Assembly (NCBI RefSeq): GCF_036038375.1
Contig: NZ_CP107935.1
Location: forward strand, 8,804,001-8,868,000
Direction of reading: 5' to 3'
From: Streptomyces sp. NBC_00414
GTDB taxonomy: Bacteria; Actinomycetota; Actinomycetes; Streptomycetales; Streptomycetaceae
Length of the DNA: 64,000 nucleotides
In this document: in pieces, positions 60,575-64,000 of the stretch
Layout of the letters: every line of letters begins with the position of its first letter
Numbering within the stretch: position 1 is the stretch's first letter
The notes under the pieces: model-generated
The model's database searches: none
Told to the model about the DNA's origin: nothing
What the model saw: the letters and a program-made list of their open reading frames with translations, nothing else
Translations under genes and position numbers: made by a program

Positions 60575-61006
60575 ATGAAAAGAAACCATCAAGGGGCCGG
60601 GTTGCTCCTTGGTCTGTTATCGGTTCTCACCTTGATGCTCGTCGGCTCGTCCCCTGCCTCGGCCTCGACCTCGACCTGGACGTTGGAGGCCGAGGGCCAG
60701 CGGATATGCGTCTCTCCGCAGTACGGGTGGCCCAACACCTACGCGTTCGCCCCGGTCACCGGGAGCTGGTCGAGTGTGATCCACCTTGAGGTCAGGAACC
60801 TGCCCCCCGGCTCCTCCAGCACGGGCGGGGCCATTTACCCCGGGACCAACCATCACCTCCCCGACGGCTCCCTCGTCATCAACGGCTTCGTCGGGCTGTC
60901 GTTCGCACCGGCACCGGCAGGCGAGTACACCGCCGAGATCCGGGCCACCGACGGCCGGCACACCGAATCCGACCCCCTGCTGCTCGTCTTCCGCGACGGA
61001 TGCTGA
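60575..61006 (+). CDS. Small secreted protein of unknown function
   Basis: 143 residues from ATG 60575 (AGGAGG five nt upstream). Signal peptide MKRNHQGAGLLLGLLSVLTL ending near PASAS. The mature part of about 110 residues is beta-rich (TWTLEAEGQRICVSPQYGWP, NGFVGLSFAPAPAGEYTAEI) with two Cys, one near the start and one at the very C-terminus (FRDGC), likely disulfide-bonded. No family recognised; an immunoglobulin-like fold is a guess. Confidence 0.78.
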   Translation: MKRNHQGAGLLLGLLSVLTLMLVGSSPASASTSTWTLEAEGQRICVSPQYGWPNTYAFAPVTGSWSSVIHLEVRNLPPGSSSTGGAIYPGTNHHLPDGSLVINGFVGLSFAPAPAGEYTAEIRATDGRHTESDPLLLVFRDGC

Positions 61007-61279
61007 AACCCATGACACGGACACGAGCCATGGCGCCCGGCACCGACGACCGGGCGCCACACCGTGTCTGAGACTGAAGCCGGTGCCCGTCGGGCAGCCA
61101 TCGACGTGTTCGGGATGACACGGGACGCCGTGCAGTTCGCGGCCCAGGTCTACTGAGCCGCAGCCCTGTTCGCACGGTTGATGGGTCGGCTGGCCGCAGA
61201 GTGCGGAATCGCAGCGAGATAGTGCAGGGCCGCGTCGATCGCCGTGGGCCCCCGAATCGCGCGGTCTGCGGGTAGTAGG
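61007..61279. other. Intergenic or decayed sequence
   Basis: A plus-strand stretch ending AAIDVFGMTRDAVQFAAQVY-stop (61154) and a minus-strand one ending PTAIDAALHYLAAIPHSAAS (about 61150-61250) look like ends of lost genes. Neither has a start. Confidence 0.4.
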
Positions 61280-61504
61280 ACCGCCGCGGTTCAGGCCGCC
61301 GTACAAGGCGCCACGCCCGCGTCGGCGCTCGGGCTCCAACGACAACTCGACCAATGTCCTCACCGGACCATCCGCGCACAGCAGGGCGTCACTCAGCTCG
61401 AACAGCGCATCGCGCCGCCCGGTCAGACAGGCATAGAGCTCCGTCCGGAAGCCCGACAGTTCGGAAAACGCATCCTGCGGGGCGCCGTGGTGCAGCAGAC
61501 TCAT
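61280..61504 (-). pseudogene. IS701-type transposase N-terminal remnant
   Basis: The minus strand from ATG 61504 reads ELSGFRTELYACLTGRRDAL, FELSDALLCADGPVRTLVEL and GRGALYGGLNRGG, a well-conserved start of IS701-like transposases in Streptomyces, then loses frame. No catalytic part follows. 287 bp upstream (61505-61791) hold no gene. Confidence 0.75.
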
Positions 61505-61791
61505 AGCGACGGCCTTCGTGTTGATCCCATGCCTCTGTGACGGAGCACAGGACCAAGCGAAGGCCGCTCTTACGTCCGGAACTTAGGCAAATCCATCAGC
61601 AAGTTCGAGGCCGTGTTATACGGCAGACCACAAACGCCAAGCTAGGCAGCGGCTGGTGGTCACCTGGGCCGGATCGTCTTGTCCGGCTTCGTTGCGACTC
61701 CGGATCTCGACCTCGACCTCATCGGGACCCCGGCGGATCCGGCCGAACCGGACACCGGTGAGCGGTCTCCAGAGGTACGGGACAACGCTTG

Positions 61792-64000
61792 TCAGGAGCT
61801 GACGACTCCGGTGTCTTCGTCCGCGGAGTCGGTCCGCTCGTCGAGCTGACGCAATCTGGCGCGGAGCGCCTCCGCATCCGTGTGGCTGCCTATCTTCTCT
61901 TTGATGGCCAGTGCCTCAGCCCACGCGGAGCCGGCCGCGTCCAGGTGACCGGTGTCCGTATGGGCCTCTCCGAGGCTGATGAGGGTGTCAGCCGTGAACA
62001 AGGGGAAATCTCCCCGCCGGTTGATCTCAAGGGCGCTGTTGTACGCGGCAACGGCCGCTTCGGGACGGCCGAGGTGGTGCAGCGCGTGACCAATGTGCCC
62101 CCAGGTGTCCGCCGCTCCGGTGTCGTAACCGAGTTCCTGGCACAGCTTCAGCGCCCGTCGGCAGTGATCGAGGGCTTGCCGGTGCCGGCCGAGCAGGCTC
62201 AGGTACCCGCCCACCGCGTTGAGTGCGGCTGCTTTCGTCATCCGGTCGCGTCTGTCGTCCGCACCGCGATCTCCCGGAGAGGGCTGGAGGGTGAGAAAGC
62301 GCCGCGCGGCATCGAGCGCGGCCGGCACATCGCCCCGCTCCTTTTCCACCCAGGCCAGCGTGCGACAGCACTCCGCGCAGGTCCTCGTGTCACCCAGTTC
62401 GGTGAACAGTTCGATGGCCCGCTCGATCTGATGGCGTGCGTCGTCGAACCGCCCGAGGTTCCCCGCGGCCCACCCGAGGCCGCAATGGGCATGGGCCTGG
62501 GCGGTCCGGTCGCCCAATCGGAGCGCCGCGGTCATGGCGGTGCGGTGCACTTGTTCCTGCTCACGCCAGAGACCACGCCAATGCAGATGATTGGTCAGGG
62601 CCCAGGCGAGTTGCCAGCAGTGGATGTCGTACCGGTGGGTGGATGCCTGCTCGACGGCTGCGAGCAGTACCGCCTGCTCGGCGGCTAACCAGGCCGTCGC
62701 CTTCGCGGTGTCGCCTCCGAACTCCTCGGCACGTACTCCCTGCACCGCGGGAGGCAGGATGATCAGCGCCCGGGTGAGCAGTTTCAGCGCGACCGCTTCA
62801 TGGGCGGTGTACAGGTAGTGGTCGAGCATCCGGTGCCGGGCCGCTCGTACCTCCTGGGGCGGATCGACGGTCCGGGCCAGCTCGGTGGCGTAGGCGCGCA
62901 GCAGGTCGTGAGAGGTGTAGCGTCCGGCCGTGGATTCGTCCACGAGGTGGGCCTGGATGAGTTCGGACAACAACTGCCGCGTGCGTGTGGTGCCGAGTCC
63001 GGCCAGATTCGCCACCGCCAGTAGGGCGACATCGGGACCGGGGTGCAGGCTGAGGAGCCGGAACAGGCGGGCGGCGTCGGGGGAGAGAGCGTGGTAGGAC
63101 CAGGAGAAGACCGCGCGTACGTCGGCGGCGGTGTCACCTGCGTGCAACGCGTCCAAACCGTCGGAGCTGTCACGTAGCTCGGCGGCGATTGCCGCCAGGG
63201 GGAAGGCGGGCCGGGTGGCCGCGTGGGCGGCGGTGACCGCCAACGCCAGCGGCAGCCGTGCGCACAAGGAGACGATCTCCTCGACCGCTTCCGGTTCCGC
63301 CGCGACCCGGTCCGTTCCGAGGCGCCGGGCCAGCAGCGCGCGAGCTTCCGCAGCGGAGAGCACGTCGAGCTGGAGGGGGCGGGCTCCGTCCACGGCCACC
63401 AGTTCCGTAAGCCGACTACGGCTGGTCACGATGACCAGACAGTCAGGTGTCCCCGGCAGCAGTGGTCGTACCTGCGCGCTGTCGCGGGCGTTGTCCAGCA
63501 ACACGAGCATGCGTTTGCCCGTGAGCAGGGTGCGGTACAGGGCAGCGAGCGCATCGACTTCTTGCGGCAGCTCCTGCGGGTCGGTGCCCAGCGATTCCAG
63601 CAGCGTCCGCAGGGCGTGTGCCGACGGCAGCGGCGGTGCACCCGGGGCGAAACCGCGTAGATTCAAGTAGAGCTGGCCATCCGGAAAACGGTGCGCGACC
63701 TGTCGTGCCCAGTGCACCGCGAAAGTGGTCTTGCCGACGCCCGCCATGCCGGCGACGGTGCGGACTCCCACCACACCGTCGGAGGACGGCAGGCAGGCTT
63801 CGGCCAGCTCGGCGTCGCGGCCGACGAACGCCGCCAGCGCGGCGGGCAGTTGGGCCGGAACGAGGGAAGCCCGGGCGGGACGGGCGGGTGCGGGGGCCGG
63901 ATCAGCCCCCGGCGGGGAGGGCGGCGTGAGGAGTTGGGTGTCGGCCCGCAGAATGCGCTGGTAGACAGTCTGCAACGCCGGTCCGGGATCGACCCCCAGC
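61792..64000 (-). CDS. AfsR/SARP-type regulator with NB-ARC and TPR domains, 5' end beyond the window
   Basis: At least 736 residues; the start lies past the right edge. The edge shows LGVDPGPALQTVYQRIL, the end of a bacterial transcriptional-activator (BTAD) domain, so an N-terminal SARP DNA-binding domain is expected. Then a P-loop ATPase with Walker A MAGVGKTTFAVHW and sensor stretch TPDCLVIVTSRSRL, LLDNARD as Walker B and LCARLPLALAVTAAHAA as the GLPL motif. The C-terminal third is a set of TPR-like repeats (HCGLGWAAGNLGRFDDARHQ, HIGHALHHLGRPEAAVAAYN). AfsR-type proteins switch on secondary metabolism. No biosynthetic cluster is adjacent in the window. Confidence 0.93.
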   Translation of the reverse strand, partial: LGVDPGPALQTVYQRILRADTQLLTPPSPPGADPAPAPARPARASLVPAQLPAALAAFVGRDAELAEACLPSSDGVVGVRTVAGMAGVGKTTFAVHWARQVAHRFPDGQLYLNLRGFAPGAPPLPSAHALRTLLESLGTDPQELPQEVDALAALYRTLLTGKRMLVLLDNARDSAQVRPLLPGTPDCLVIVTSRSRLTELVAVDGARPLQLDVLSAAEARALLARRLGTDRVAAEPEAVEEIVSLCARLPLALAVTAAHAATRPAFPLAAIAAELRDSSDGLDALHAGDTAADVRAVFSWSYHALSPDAARLFRLLSLHPGPDVALLAVANLAGLGTTRTRQLLSELIQAHLVDESTAGRYTSHDLLRAYATELARTVDPPQEVRAARHRMLDHYLYTAHEAVALKLLTRALIILPPAVQGVRAEEFGGDTAKATAWLAAEQAVLLAAVEQASTHRYDIHCWQLAWALTNHLHWRGLWREQEQVHRTAMTAALRLGDRTAQAHAHCGLGWAAGNLGRFDDARHQIERAIELFTELGDTRTCAECCRTLAWVEKERGDVPAALDAARRFLTLQPSPGDRGADDRRDRMTKAAALNAVGGYLSLLGRHRQALDHCRRALKLCQELGYDTGAADTWGHIGHALHHLGRPEAAVAAYNSALEINRRGDFPLFTADTLISLGEAHTDTGHLDAAGSAWAEALAIKEKIGSHTDAEALRARLRQLDERTDSADEDTGVVSS

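Overview
The window is very GC-rich. It carries features typical of Streptomyces or a close relative: NRPS/type III PKS antibiotic genes, a StrR-type activator with a TTA (bldA-type) codon, an AfsR/SARP-type regulator, a SigE-family sigma factor, and IS-rich accessory DNA. The assignment rests on gene content and codon bias, not on a marker gene.

Left third (1-25.8 kb): the right-hand part of a peptide antibiotic gene cluster. An NRPS ending in C-A-T without thioesterase (Phe-like A domain) runs in from the left. It is followed by a three-gene ABC exporter and then an operon of two small unknown proteins, a SbnA/cysteine-synthase-like PLP enzyme, an atypical carbamoyltransferase, a CmlA-type di-iron hydroxylase, 4-hydroxymandelate synthase and a fused hydroxymandelate oxidase/aminotransferase (4-hydroxyphenylglycine supply). 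Next come dpgA-dpgB-dpgC (3,5-dihydroxyphenylglycine supply), prephenate dehydrogenase with a cold-shock-domain gene, the StrR-like activator and a membrane mannosyltransferase-like protein. Three palindromes in the StrR operator format, 9-N11-9 ending in TTGAAC, sit upstream of the amino-acid operon, upstream of dpgA and over the dpgC stop codon. The inferred product is a glycosylated or mannosylated Hpg/Dpg peptide that also contains a beta-hydroxylated residue and possibly a ureido-alanine-like residue.

Middle (26-43.9 kb): ordinary chromosomal genes. These are aldehyde dehydrogenase, aldo/keto reductase, an MMPL transporter fused to a TM2 domain, a lipoprotein serine hydrolase, a NarL-type two-component pair, a frameshifted lyase-like remnant, a SMI1-like protein, a small membrane protein with GIGV repeats, a TPP enzyme, a patatin, a metallophosphoesterase, an I36-type secreted protein, a lipoprotein and a PucR-type regulator.

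Right third (43.9-64 kb): accessory, decaying DNA. It holds a SigE/anti-sigma-like pair, a degenerate gene with a hexanucleotide repeat, an arsenic operon (two arsenate reductases, ArsR, Acr3) with three palindromic operators, a frameshifted TetR gene and a methylmalonyl-CoA mutase remnant next to a head-to-tail dimer of a 1036-bp IS5-like element (TAA-IS-TAA-IS-TAA). Beyond these are transposase and SnoaL-like remnants, a GNAT, an SRPBCC protein, an AraC regulator divergent from an NmrA-like reductase, a secreted protein, IS701-type remnants, and an AfsR-like regulator that runs off the right edge.
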